A stretch of DNA of 50,470 nucleotides from Bacteroidia bacterium (GCA_014376805.1 JACMQU010000119.1:1-50470); one strand, 5' to 3'. Shown: positions 35,662-45,623, counted from the stretch's first letter. Notes: a model not told the origin generated them from the letters alone. Numbers and translations: made by a program.

Positions 35662-38600
35662 TTACCGAAGTAAAGTAAAGTTGCCTTTTTTTGTATGAAC
35701 GCTCTCATCCCAGCCGGTATATGTTACAATAAAAAAGTACACTTCTTCCTGAATTTCCCTGCTTTTGTAAGTGCTGTTAAAACCTTGTTTCTTATCATGG
35801 GTTTCAAAAATGCGTTCGCCCCACCGGTTAAAAATCTGCAAATAAAAATCTTTTACAAACACAGGAACCATCTTATACATGTCATTTATACCATCACCAT
35901 TATCGGTATAGGCATTAGGTGTATATAGTAATGGTGGCTGAATAAGATCTATTGTGTTTGACCGGCTATTCTGAGAATTACCATTTGTGTTTTCAACCGC
36001 AACGATGGTATATTCATATAAACCATTATCATAGTTCAGGTTATTATCGCTGCTATTTAATACTTTATTTTCTGTTCGAGTAAAAAATTTATCTGTATAA
36101 ATTCCAGGTTCATTTTTAAATAACTCATAATGGTTTACACCGGCATTCCAATAGTCATAGGATGTCCAGCTTAAGGAATGACTAAAGGGAAAACTTTTTC
36201 CATTTAATAAAATACTGCATGAAGGTGGATTGTTAATGCTTTTATTACCACATAAATCGGTATGAACAAGTTGATAACAATAAGACTCTTTATCTACATT
36301 TACTTCTTCATCAATTAAAACCGTATCACTAACTTTTTCAACTGTTTTATACAATAAATAATTTTTTGTTAAACGCCCGGTTTTCTTATATACCTGATAA
36401 CGCCAAAAACTATCTGGATTTGCTTTTTGCCATAGCAGTTTAAGTTCTTTATCGTTCTGTACCGTTACTGTATAAAGTTCTACCCCGGGTGCAGGGCTGG
36501 TATTTGATTGAGCACAGGATAGCGCACTTGTATCTCCATAAAATCCGCATACATCGCTTGACGTAATATAGTAACAGGTCTTTTTATCCGGATCAAAATT
36601 AAATACATCTATAAATGAATTTTGATTTAGCTTATCTGTTTTCAATAATATCTTTTGGTTCAAACCGTTTATTACTCTTGTTAAATAAATAAAACTTGTA
36701 AACGGCAAGGGTTTAAATTTATACCAATCTATTTCAAAACTATCTGCAGAAAACTTACGTGGACAAGCAAGGATAGGGGCTGGTGCTTTTTCAAGTGGGA
36801 TCACAACAATTCTTACTGCTTTAGTTTTTAATTTCCATACCGGACATTGATTATTGCGGGCAATAATATTTACATGCAAAGTATCTTTGTATATATCAGT
36901 GCATCCTGGCCTCCAATATAAACGTGCTGTTGCAAAACCGCTATTATTATTTAATGTATATCTTCCTTTTTTTAAAAAATCTCCTTGAATACTTAAATAA
37001 ACAGAATCTTTTGGTGTAATACTTTCTATTAAAAAACTAAAATTTAAAGAATCAAAAGGCCGAAGCACGATTAGCGTATCCTCCATTCCTGTAAATGCTG
37101 CGCTGGTATCTGTAATTTGCATACTACAGATTCTTCTTGAAGTGTCTCCGGCCACCCTACAACTATTTAACGCAACAATCTGATAACAGAAATTAGCGTT
37201 GAGATTGTCAATTGCATTTGGGTCATTATAAAAACCTGAATTTTGATTTGATATGGAATCATAAATATTAATTGCATTCCCATTCTTACTTCTAAGAATA
37301 AAGAATTTTCCAAAATCATTAACCGGTGTAGCAGTCCATTTAAGCTGAACCGAATTATCTCCGAGTATTTGTATGCAATCCGGATAAGGGGGAGGAACTG
37401 GTGCAGATAATATAAGTAATTTTATAAGACCTATCGTTATATTAGGAGTAGGGCACGCATTGTCATTAAATTCAAGTTCAATGAACATAGTATCACCCGT
37501 AACATCGGCGCACAAACTTTGCCAGTTAATTTTACCTGAAAATTTTCCGGGTACAGAAAGTGTGTCTGATACAAATGCAGCATTAGGTATTTTATCAAAT
37601 AATAAGCTATTAGCAGCAAATGTCATGATATCATTATTAATATCCGTTGCAGAAAAATCTAAAAGTAATCTTGTTCCTGCAACCATCGTTATAACTGTAT
37701 CTCTAAATACAGGTGCATTTAAATAAGTTCTCATATCAAACTTAAATATACCCAGGTTACAGCCACCCAAATTGTGGTTAAAAGCTCTTTTACCGGGGTT
37801 TGATCTGGAGTGTGCATTCGGTGTAGTAGGAAAATCGCTTAAGCCACCACAGCCCGCGCATACAGCCTGATATACGATTCCTGACTTATCAAAATGGCTG
37901 GTACCTCCATCCACATGTTCCTGGCTTTGATCACCTCCATAGAAAGTGGCATAAGTAAGACTACCGAAATTCGGACTTAAAACCATCAGGTAAAAATCTG
38001 ATCCATCATAAGATGTTTTTTGAAAAGCATCAGGAGTTGTCGGTAAACCATTTACATACCCCATACCCTGATGATATCCAACATTAGTTCCTCCTCCCCA
38101 CCCACTGATATAAATCCGACCACATAAATCAACAAGGAAAGCTGAGGGAGATATTTCGGGTTGTGGACCTGCTTTGCCAAAAACAGTTTTTAACAATAAA
38201 TTATTTAAATTCTGATCATATTTCTGAAGGAATTGTTTGCCATTAATCTGTCCATAAACCCCGGTGCTTTTTCCCATAGATCCTGTAGTCTGACCCATGG
38301 TATAAATATTATTCAAATTGTCGGTCTGTACAAAAAAAACCTGGTCATATAAAGTAGTTCCGGTATAAATTAATTTTTGTTTTACACCTTGTCCCGAAAA
38401 TTTACCTATAATACCATCTGCACCTCCATTATAAGTAAAAGTGGTGCTACCGAATAGCAAATTTGAACTTGTTGAACCGCCACCTACAATAATTTCATTT
38501 AAGTTATTTACACTAACAGAATAAATAGCATCATCACCATTACCGCCAATAAAAGTACTGAATAACAACGTTGATAAATTATTAGAAAATTTAAGTAATA

Positions 38601-39999
38601 ATCCATCCTGGTTACCTCCGCCAAAAGTTCCCTGAGAAGCATTAACAACCGGCAAACCATTTGTTTGAGTAGATTGAGTGCAGGTTGAAATAATAATATT
38701 ACCACTTAAATCTAAAGCAACTTCTCCTCTAAACCAATCTGCATAATTGTATGGAAGGGGGCTAGGTTGAGAAGAAAAACCATATTCTGCTTCACCGTTT
38801 ATACCATCAGTAAGCGCACCACCAAAAAGGGTAGAAGCAATTAGGGTATTACCCAAAGAGTTTAATTTACAAATGAAAATATCAGCAGAACCATTATGGC
38901 TTCTGTCATAGGCACCAGAGGTAGTTGCAAAGTCTGTTGATCTGGTTGTACCAAAAATAATAATTTCATTGGAAGCACTTACGGTAACACTATGAGGTTG
39001 TTCATTTTCTGCACCCCCAATAAAGGTAGCAAATAAGAGCTGACTACCATTTGGATTAAATTTAGAAAGAAAGGCATCTCTTGCATATTCGCCATTATCA
39101 CTGCTACCACCTGAATAATTTACATCAAAAGCGCCAGTTGTAACCGGAAAGTTGGATTCATATACAGTACCCGCACCATAGGCATTACCTGCGGCATCAA
39201 AACTGGCTGCAAAGCCAAAATTATCAGCAGCACTGCCAATATATGTTCCAAAAATAATTGATGGATCAATTAATAGAACCTTATCTTTTTGATAGGAATC
39301 TAACTCAAAACTAACAATATTATTAGTTAATTTATAGCCTGTATTAATAACTTTTTGAATGGTATCCTGATTCTGATAACTAACCGGAGTTTCCTCAATC
39401 CATTCACCCAAACTTGTTTTAATCCGAAGTTGACTGTTAATAATTTCTAGTTTTTCTGCACCTTCATATTGCAGTTTTATTAAGGAGGGATCTGCACCTG
39501 GCGCAAGAATAAAATTTATTTTGAGCCCATCTGGTTGCGCAAGTAATTCAAGATCGGTATTAGGATATACATTATGAAAAACTATTTTTTTGTATGCAAA
39601 TACATTACTTGCCCAGTTTTTTTCAGGGCCTTTAAAATAGTTAAAATATTCTTTACTTTTATAATCTTTGGTAAGGTAAGTGTTAAAGTTTGATCCCAAA
39701 AACTTTACTTTTACTGAATGAAAATGAATACTTTTTAAGGGTGTGCCATGCTCTAACTTATGTGTAGCTTCTTTGTCTACAAATAAATAAGTGAGTTGAT
39801 TTTTTTCTACAAATAAATTTCCTATTGGTAATTCGGCCTTAAATAATACATTCGGTTCCCACTGTCCTTTGTTCTCTATAAACTGTATTGCAGATGATGG
39901 GAAATTACCGGCATTTAAATTTTTAAAGACACAAAGAAACATCAAAATAAAGAACAGTATCTTGCATAAGAGAAAAGGATATGTTTTATTGCTTTTCAA
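35662..39999 (-). CDS. Large SBBP-repeat T9SS type B cell-surface protein
   Basis: This 1445-aa protein has a signal peptide (about 1-30) and a DUF7948-type N-terminal domain (FIENKGQWEPNVLFKAEL). Several SBBP beta-propeller repeats follow (SKFNPNGSQLLFATFIGG, LLKFSNNLSTLLFSTFIGG and others, about 250-780). A long region with fibronectin-like beta domains leads to a C-terminal gliding-associated CHU_C sorting domain: YTPNAYTDNGDGINDMYKM, IFNRWGERIFE. The GW-DG end is less standard (TGWDESVHTKKG). It is therefore T9SS cargo of type B. The start is TTG at 39999; the next ATG would remove most of the signal peptide. It is divergent from the sirtuin gene with only 23 nt between starts. Confidence 0.88.
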   Translation of the reverse strand: MKSNKTYPFLLCKILFFILMFLCVFKNLNAGNFPSSAIQFIENKGQWEPNVLFKAELPIGNLFVEKNQLTYLFVDKEATHKLEHGTPLKSIHFHSVKVKFLGSNFNTYLTKDYKSKEYFNYFKGPEKNWASNVFAYKKIVFHNVYPNTDLELLAQPDGLKINFILAPGADPSLIKLQYEGAEKLEIINSQLRIKTSLGEWIEETPVSYQNQDTIQKVINTGYKLTNNIVSFELDSYQKDKVLLIDPSIIFGTYIGSAADNFGFAASFDAAGNAYGAGTVYESNFPVTTGAFDVNYSGGSSDNGEYARDAFLSKFNPNGSQLLFATFIGGAENEQPHSVTVSASNEIIIFGTTRSTDFATTSGAYDRSHNGSADIFICKLNSLGNTLIASTLFGGALTDGINGEAEYGFSSQPSPLPYNYADWFRGEVALDLSGNIIISTCTQSTQTNGLPVVNASQGTFGGGNQDGLLLKFSNNLSTLLFSTFIGGNGDDAIYSVSVNNLNEIIVGGGSTSSNLLFGSTTFTYNGGADGIIGKFSGQGVKQKLIYTGTTLYDQVFFVQTDNLNNIYTMGQTTGSMGKSTGVYGQINGKQFLQKYDQNLNNLLLKTVFGKAGPQPEISPSAFLVDLCGRIYISGWGGGTNVGYHQGMGYVNGLPTTPDAFQKTSYDGSDFYLMVLSPNFGSLTYATFYGGDQSQEHVDGGTSHFDKSGIVYQAVCAGCGGLSDFPTTPNAHSRSNPGKRAFNHNLGGCNLGIFKFDMRTYLNAPVFRDTVITMVAGTRLLLDFSATDINNDIMTFAANSLLFDKIPNAAFVSDTLSVPGKFSGKINWQSLCADVTGDTMFIELEFNDNACPTPNITIGLIKLLILSAPVPPPYPDCIQILGDNSVQLKWTATPVNDFGKFFILRSKNGNAINIYDSISNQNSGFYNDPNAIDNLNANFCYQIVALNSCRVAGDTSRRICSMQITDTSAAFTGMEDTLIVLRPFDSLNFSFLIESITPKDSVYLSIQGDFLKKGRYTLNNNSGFATARLYWRPGCTDIYKDTLHVNIIARNNQCPVWKLKTKAVRIVVIPLEKAPAPILACPRKFSADSFEIDWYKFKPLPFTSFIYLTRVINGLNQKILLKTDKLNQNSFIDVFNFDPDKKTCYYITSSDVCGFYGDTSALSCAQSNTSPAPGVELYTVTVQNDKELKLLWQKANPDSFWRYQVYKKTGRLTKNYLLYKTVEKVSDTVLIDEEVNVDKESYCYQLVHTDLCGNKSINNPPSCSILLNGKSFPFSHSLSWTSYDYWNAGVNHYELFKNEPGIYTDKFFTRTENKVLNSSDNNLNYDNGLYEYTIVAVENTNGNSQNSRSNTIDLIQPPLLYTPNAYTDNGDGINDMYKMVPVFVKDFYLQIFNRWGERIFETHDKKQGFNSTYKSREIQEEVYFFIVTYTGWDESVHTKKGNFTLLR

Positions 40000-40022
40000 A
40001 ACAAAGTGTAAATATAAGTAAT

Positions 40023-40718
40023 ATGACTGACAAAAATAAGTCCCATTTGGTTGTTTTAAGCGGAGCAGGAATTAGTGCTGAAAGTGGCTTAAAAACTTTT
40101 AGAGACAGTGATGGGCTATGGGAAGGCTATTCTGTTGAAGATGTGGCTACTCCTGAAGCCTTTTTACGTAATCCTCTAAGGGTATTGAAATTTTACAATG
40201 AGCGTAGAAAAGCTGCAATAGATGCCAGGCCAAATGAAGCTCATTTGATGCTTGCGGCCCTCGAAGAAAAATATACTGTGAGTATTATTACTCAAAATGT
40301 AGATGATTTGCATGAAAGGGCTGGCAGTACATCTATTTTGCATTTGCATGGATTATTAAATAAAAGTCAGAGTATAAAAAATCCATCCCTTATTTATGAT
40401 GTAAAAGGAACTGAAATAAATATGGGAGATTTGTGTGAATTGGGTTCTCAGTTGCGCCCTTTTATTGTATGGTTTGGAGAAGATGTTCCTATGATAACGG
40501 AAGCTGTAAAATGGGTTCAGAAAGCAGATATATTATTAGTAATAGGCACCTCCTTACAAGTCTATCCGGCCGCAGGTTTATTAAAATATTTTCCTTCATT
40601 TAAACCTTTATATGTTATTGATCCAAAACCTATACATGTTTTAGATAAACCCAACTATACACAAATTAATGAAATCGCTAGTAAGGGAATGAACATCTTG
40701 GTTAAAAAATATCTTTGA
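40023..40718 (+). CDS. cobB: Sir2-family NAD-dependent protein deacylase without zinc cysteines
   Basis: This 231-aa sirtuin has GAGISAESG, FRDSDGLWEGY, QNVDDLHERAG, and the catalytic His109 in HLHG. Tyr58 and Arg61 (KFYNERR) match the pair that binds succinyl/malonyl groups in class III sirtuins. The zinc-ribbon cysteines are missing: the segment from HLHG to LRPFIVWFGE has only one cysteine. From memory this loss occurs in other Bacteroidota CobB proteins. The start is the ATG at 40023; an in-frame ATG at 39981 would overlap the neighbouring gene. Its stop is 8 nt from that of the converging OM-protein gene. Confidence 0.88.
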   Translation: MTDKNKSHLVVLSGAGISAESGLKTFRDSDGLWEGYSVEDVATPEAFLRNPLRVLKFYNERRKAAIDARPNEAHLMLAALEEKYTVSIITQNVDDLHERAGSTSILHLHGLLNKSQSIKNPSLIYDVKGTEINMGDLCELGSQLRPFIVWFGEDVPMITEAVKWVQKADILLVIGTSLQVYPAAGLLKYFPSFKPLYVIDPKPIHVLDKPNYTQINEIASKGMNILVKKYL

Positions 40719-40726
40719 ATTAATTT

Positions 40727-42838
40727 TTAATGCTTTTTTCTATTAAGAAAATAGCTTATTCCAAAATGAAACTGAAAATATCCATCTGTTAAGCCATTTG
40801 TTGACCTTGGAGCATTAGATGCAATATTTGGATCATACGTGAGCGTTTTAGTTAAAAGTCCATCAGAGTATGAAGTGTTGTTTTTAGCTGATAACAGCAT
40901 TTTATTATAATCACCACCATACCACAATCCGGGTCCGTAATCATCTAAATAATCTGTTGATGTTACAACTGCTTTTGCTTCTCCTTTTATAGCCCATTTT
41001 TTAAACAAGAGTGTTAGAGAAAAAGAGCTACTAATACTAAAAGCAATTGAACTATATTGTTTTGCACCGGGAAGAAAATTCTGACCTTCTGTACCAAGTT
41101 CCCTTAAGTTTACCCTGTTATTCGTATAAATTCTATCTTTCCAATCACCAAATGTCTCATTTGGAAGTCTTGGTGACCAGGCATATCGATATGGGGTGAA
41201 ATGAAACACCCCTGCTCCGAAACCGATAGTAGGAACCAGCTTGGCTTTTTGATTACCGGTTAGCATATAACTTCTTATATGCCACAAACCCTCAAACTCC
41301 AGAATCTGCATTTTTGTGGCAAACATGTGTTCATAAGAACGCCCCACTTCTATCGGCTGATAGTTTCTATCAATAGAAAAAACTTTTGCCATACGCGCAA
41401 ATTGACCTGGTGCCCATGAATTATGCATAGAAATAGTTGTTAAATAAAAAGATGTTTTTATTGAAAACCTGTCATTAACATTGTATTGTCCGTAAATGCC
41501 GCCACTGTATTCAATTGTTGAAGGGAAGAATGGACCAAACCGGTGTTTATAATCGCCCCCCCAATAAATGCCTCCTCCAAACCACCCACCTATTTCCCAG
41601 AATTTAAGTTTAGTAAGCACTTTGTTTTTTCCTCCAAATGTTGGAATTCTAAATCTTAAAGAGATAAGGGTGCTATCTGTTATTTCTGAAGTATCAGGCC
41701 ATACCTGGTTTGTTAATAATGTTATACGTTTTGGGTTAGTAACAATATCAGAATCTTTAACTAATAATGTTGGAATATTTACAATGTAGCCATCAGACAT
41801 GATAATATACATTGGTTTACCATCTGCATAGTTTATAAATATCGAATCGGCGCGGTGAACCAATGCGCCATTTACAGGAAATTTTAATGAATCCTGTAAT
41901 TCCTTAACTTTCGGATCGCCTGTAATTTTTAAATTTATAACTCCTGTATTATGTGTAACAGCTTTTACTATGTTTTTTTCTGATTGCCACTCAGCTATAT
42001 CCATAGTGGTGCCCACATCAACTTTAGGTATCCGATTATTTACCTGCCTGTCATAAATTAAACGTTTCTCATTTAAATCCTGATAAAATCCGCTTACATT
42101 TAAATTATCCAGACTTCCGCCAACTGATAATCCAACTGCATTATTACCGGCAAAGTTTCTTACAAATCCCAACTTACCGATTTTTATTTTGTCAGGGTTT
42201 ACTGGAGTGCTGCAATCAAGGTGAAGAATACCTAAATTAGCGTTACCACCTTCAATATTATTTTCAAAAAAAAGTAAGTTATCGAGTAAATAAATGATGC
42301 CATCAGCACCAACCGCTTCCAAAAGGAAATTACCTGAATTATTATAAGTCCTGATATCTTTTAAATTGAAAAGAATGTCTTTATTGCCTCTTATATCCAA
42401 TAAGGGTTTAGATACATATAAAACAGGTTCGCCTGATTGAGAACCGGAAAAACTGCAAAAAGATATGTTAACCTCTTTTCTATACCAGAATGGATCAAAA
42501 TGTAGGGGTTGTAATAAAGATTCAAATTTCACATTTGTAATATTTATTAATCCATCTTCAGTTATACCTGAAAATAATATTCCGATACCTGGTCTTTCGG
42601 GGTCAGCAGATTTTACTGTGATTGGATGCATAGCCGAACCTGTTAACTTTAAAGAACCTTCTACCTGTAAAGTAGCACCAGGTTTAAATAATAGTAATTT
42701 GCCCTCCGCTATACTTAAAGTCTGACCTTTTTTAATATAATGAGTACCCGAAATAATCATGGTATCCTGGGCCATTGCAGAAAAACAAAAAACAATATTG
42801 TACAATACAATAAAAATTCCCGTTGTAAATATTTTCAT
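40727..42838 (-). CDS. Outer-membrane protein with beta-helix-like N-terminus and barrel, last gene of the GldLM-like operon
   Basis: This 703-aa protein has a signal peptide (about 1-23, SAMAQD). Residues 25-270 have short beta rungs (LSIAEGKLLLFKPGATLQVEG, INITNVKFESL), suggesting a right-handed beta-helix. Residues about 400-703 form an outer-membrane barrel: GGWFGGGIYWGGDY, GGIYGQYNVNDRFSIKTSFYL, and the end FHFGISYFLNRKK. The barrel part recalls DUF6089 proteins, the group that includes the T9SS protein PorG; this is a resemblance, not proof. The start is 3 nt from the second GldM-like stop, so it is tightly cotranscribed. It likely provides the outer-membrane end of the motor complex. 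Confidence 0.7.
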   Translation of the reverse strand: MKIFTTGIFIVLYNIVFCFSAMAQDTMIISGTHYIKKGQTLSIAEGKLLLFKPGATLQVEGSLKLTGSAMHPITVKSADPERPGIGILFSGITEDGLINITNVKFESLLQPLHFDPFWYRKEVNISFCSFSGSQSGEPVLYVSKPLLDIRGNKDILFNLKDIRTYNNSGNFLLEAVGADGIIYLLDNLLFFENNIEGGNANLGILHLDCSTPVNPDKIKIGKLGFVRNFAGNNAVGLSVGGSLDNLNVSGFYQDLNEKRLIYDRQVNNRIPKVDVGTTMDIAEWQSEKNIVKAVTHNTGVINLKITGDPKVKELQDSLKFPVNGALVHRADSIFINYADGKPMYIIMSDGYIVNIPTLLVKDSDIVTNPKRITLLTNQVWPDTSEITDSTLISLRFRIPTFGGKNKVLTKLKFWEIGGWFGGGIYWGGDYKHRFGPFFPSTIEYSGGIYGQYNVNDRFSIKTSFYLTTISMHNSWAPGQFARMAKVFSIDRNYQPIEVGRSYEHMFATKMQILEFEGLWHIRSYMLTGNQKAKLVPTIGFGAGVFHFTPYRYAWSPRLPNETFGDWKDRIYTNNRVNLRELGTEGQNFLPGAKQYSSIAFSISSSFSLTLLFKKWAIKGEAKAVVTSTDYLDDYGPGLWYGGDYNKMLLSAKNNTSYSDGLLTKTLTYDPNIASNAPRSTNGLTDGYFQFHFGISYFLNRKKH

Positions 42839-42841
42839 AAA

Positions 42842-44215
42842 TTATTTATTAATCTGAATTACAAATTGTTTTAAAACATCAAATTTCTTATTTGTTGACT
42901 TTATGTTAACTGCCTCCACAATAAGAAATTTGAGTTTTCTTATTTCTTCATCGGTGCATTGCATTTTGCATCCAATAATAGTTTTAACATTGTTATCAAT
43001 TCCCACAAGCCGTAATTTTACAGACTCAATTTTATACTCAAAACCTGGCATTTCCGGATGTTTAGCGTCAAAAGAAATAGTTTTGGTTTGCATTAACCTG
43101 CTATAGGATAAATTATTTTCAGATGAACCATCAACAAAAATAAACGGCACCGGCACAGATTGCACATATACTGAATCAGATAGCAATAACCTGTTACCGT
43201 TAGATATCATAATAAACTTACACCAGCCATTTTTATAGGGGATAAATTCTACACAATTAACTGTTTTACTTAAAATCGGATTGTGGTCACAATCACATGT
43301 TACACTTTGTACATCGGGCAAATTTAGAAAATTTAATTTGCTTTTTTTGCCCTCATAAAAAGTTTGAAATTTATTTTCATTCGTAACTGAAAATCCTTTT
43401 GTACCGGAACTTAAATGGAATTTCTCTTTTTTACCCGCTCTGTCAAAATCAAGGTCATATTCTCCAACATGTGTAGGAATAAATAACAAAGTGTCTCCAT
43501 TCCAGTTATTTAATGATAATGTTTTGCCGCCTTCCGTTACTGTTGCTTTAAGTAATCTCTTATCTTTAAATACAAGTTTTAAACTATCTCCAACCCGCAA
43601 ATTTTCTACATTAAACGCCATATTTAGGAGTGGTTCATTTTCCTTTTCATCATCTTTCACTTCAATATCACCATTCAATAAATTTAAGCGTAATTGAAGT
43701 TCAGCAAGCAGCGATATGGCAACTGATGCGGGTGTATGCTTAAATTTCCATTCAGCCCATTTTGTGCCATCTTTATTGTTTAATCCATTATCGAGGTCTT
43801 CAATAAAAAGTTTATCGAAAGTAATTTTTTTAATATTATTAGCTGGCAACTTTGAAAAATAAGTTGATAAGGAGTGGAGTTCCTGATGCAACTTAATGGC
43901 GTTATTTTGCTTAATAAAAAAAACATCTGTGCTGGCATATTCGTTAGGTTCATTTAACTTTCCCGTTTCAGAATCTACTATCGTTTTTGTAAATTCTTTA
44001 TCAAGTTTTAACACTATTTCGTAAACATTTTTTAATTCTTCCTTCTTAATATTTTCCACCTGTGGTTTTAAAAAATAGGAAGTAATGGGGCCATTTATAC
44101 GAAGCCATTCAATGGGTATTTGAATAATTGATAATGAAATAAAAAGCAAATACAAAAGACTAATGAGTTTAAACCTTAAGTTTTTTGAGTTTTTTATTCT
44201 TACGTAATTTGACAT
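42842..44215 (-). CDS. GldM/PorM-like motor protein, paralogue B
   Basis: This 457-aa single-pass protein has a basic N-terminus, a TM helix (LISLLYLLFISLSI, about 16-30), and a long periplasmic region. GldM marks are WKFKHTPASVAISLLAELQLRL near 150-172, matching the first periplasmic domain of GldM, and three further beta domains. Its end resembles the GldM C-terminal domain (FEYKIESVKLRLVG... EEIRKLKFLIVEAVNI). Several cysteines occur around 300 (TCDCDH, VNCVEF). In T9SS, GldM dimers rotate within a GldL pentamer. Paralogue A sits 1 nt upstream with a similar N-terminus, so the two look like an old tandem duplication. It is shorter than canonical GldM (over 500 aa). Confidence 0.72.
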   Translation of the reverse strand: MSNYVRIKNSKNLRFKLISLLYLLFISLSIIQIPIEWLRINGPITSYFLKPQVENIKKEELKNVYEIVLKLDKEFTKTIVDSETGKLNEPNEYASTDVFFIKQNNAIKLHQELHSLSTYFSKLPANNIKKITFDKLFIEDLDNGLNNKDGTKWAEWKFKHTPASVAISLLAELQLRLNLLNGDIEVKDDEKENEPLLNMAFNVENLRVGDSLKLVFKDKRLLKATVTEGGKTLSLNNWNGDTLLFIPTHVGEYDLDFDRAGKKEKFHLSSGTKGFSVTNENKFQTFYEGKKSKLNFLNLPDVQSVTCDCDHNPILSKTVNCVEFIPYKNGWCKFIMISNGNRLLLSDSVYVQSVPVPFIFVDGSSENNLSYSRLMQTKTISFDAKHPEMPGFEYKIESVKLRLVGIDNNVKTIIGCKMQCTDEEIRKLKFLIVEAVNIKSTNKKFDVLKQFVIQINK

Positions 44216-44216
44216 A

Positions 44217-45623
44217 TTATTTTAAAATCACTAAGGGGGAAGCTAAAGCCGTAGCTTTTCCATCCCGTCCAATTAATTTAATATTGTTAAATATCAAAGT
44301 ACTACCTGCTGGTGCATTAGCCTCTGCTTGTCTTAATTCATTTCTTAAAAAACGGGTAGCGCAATGAAATTGATTTTGGTTTCCATCGGCTTCAACCAAT
44401 ATCATATCAAAATTAATAACCTGCCAATAAGTATTAACAGACTCAAGCCGGTGCGCATTCTCAAATTCTACAGGCTGCCCTGTAATGTCCATTAAAGCTA
44501 CTGCCGGATTAGAAGGAATGGTTGCAAAAATGGATAACTTGTCAAGAACTTTCTCGCCTTCTAACATCTGAATTTCAAATTTACCTTCTTTTTTGGGAAT
44601 GACATTAAGTACATTGTGCATTTTCCTTATTTCTGCTGCATTTGATATAAAAGTGAGATGATTGTTAGCAGGAATACGATAATCACTATACGGAAGAATA
44701 ATTGGTTTGCCAACTTCTCCTTTCACGTTCAACTCCCCGTGCATGACATGAAATGACGGTGCTTCTACGGTAAATGATGTTAGCACTCTTTTTGCCCCTA
44801 ATGAAACATCAATAGAATAATTGCCCGGTTTTTTAGGACTATAATGTAGATGACTTTTACCATTATTATCATCTTTTGTATTTACTAAACTGCCGTTTAT
44901 TTTAACCTTAGGAATTACTGTGCTGTCATCCGTTTTTATTAAAATATCAAGATTTTCACCAAGTATTATATTTTTCTTAAAACGTTGTATAAAGTCACTT
45001 CCGTTTAAAGTGAGGATTTCAACTTTTTTTTCCGGCTTCACTTCTTTTTTAAAAACAAGCAAAGTCTGATATAAAAATATAGTTTTATAGAGTTCAAATA
45101 CACTAGGTATTACTCCGTTTGGTGTATCTTTAAAATAAAACTCAATATTTAAAAATTGTTTATTTTTAAAGTCAACTGGTTGAATTAATTCTGTATATAA
45201 ATCTTTTTTAGTAGCACGAGAATAGCTGGTAGTATAATGCAGAATGATGGCATCTATTTTAGGTGCTAACTTTCCACTTCTGTTCATGCTTGTTACAAAA
45301 TTATTTTCCCTTAATTTATCACCGGTAATGTGGTGCTCTGCAGCATAAGTTAAATATTCCTTTAATAACAAATCCATTTGTAAGCAAGATTCGAGTGTGG
45401 TTTTTTTTAATTCATACTCCTTGGCATTGCGTAACCGGAGTCCTGTTAATTCTGCAGTTAGGCGGCTGTTTAATTCAGATTGTGTTGCGGCTATTCCTTT
45501 ATATTGATAAACATACTGACCAGGACTTGAAAAAAATAAAAACAAAATAAAGACCAAGTATAAGAAAGATAATTTCTTAAAACTTAAGTTTTTAGATCTG
45601 CTTATTTTAACTGTTGAACCCAT
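44217..45623 (-). CDS. GldM/PorM-like motor protein, paralogue A
   Basis: This 468-aa protein has a basic N-terminus and a TM helix (LSFLYLVFILFLFF, about 19-32) matching the YLVFI core of GldM. A helical then beta-rich periplasmic region follows. FYFKDTPNGVIPSVFELYKTI near 165-185 corresponds to the conserved end of the first GldM periplasmic domain. The C-terminal NFDMILVEADG and STLIFNNIKLIGRDGKATAL match the last GldM domain. It lies 7 nt after the GldL-like gene and 1 nt before paralogue B. By analogy it transmits rotation from the GldL-like ring across the periplasm. Confidence 0.77.
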   Translation of the reverse strand: MGSTVKISRSKNLSFKKLSFLYLVFILFLFFSSPGQYVYQYKGIAATQSELNSRLTAELTGLRLRNAKEYELKKTTLESCLQMDLLLKEYLTYAAEHHITGDKLRENNFVTSMNRSGKLAPKIDAIILHYTTSYSRATKKDLYTELIQPVDFKNKQFLNIEFYFKDTPNGVIPSVFELYKTIFLYQTLLVFKKEVKPEKKVEILTLNGSDFIQRFKKNIILGENLDILIKTDDSTVIPKVKINGSLVNTKDDNNGKSHLHYSPKKPGNYSIDVSLGAKRVLTSFTVEAPSFHVMHGELNVKGEVGKPIILPYSDYRIPANNHLTFISNAAEIRKMHNVLNVIPKKEGKFEIQMLEGEKVLDKLSIFATIPSNPAVALMDITGQPVEFENAHRLESVNTYWQVINFDMILVEADGNQNQFHCATRFLRNELRQAEANAPAGSTLIFNNIKLIGRDGKATALASPLVILK

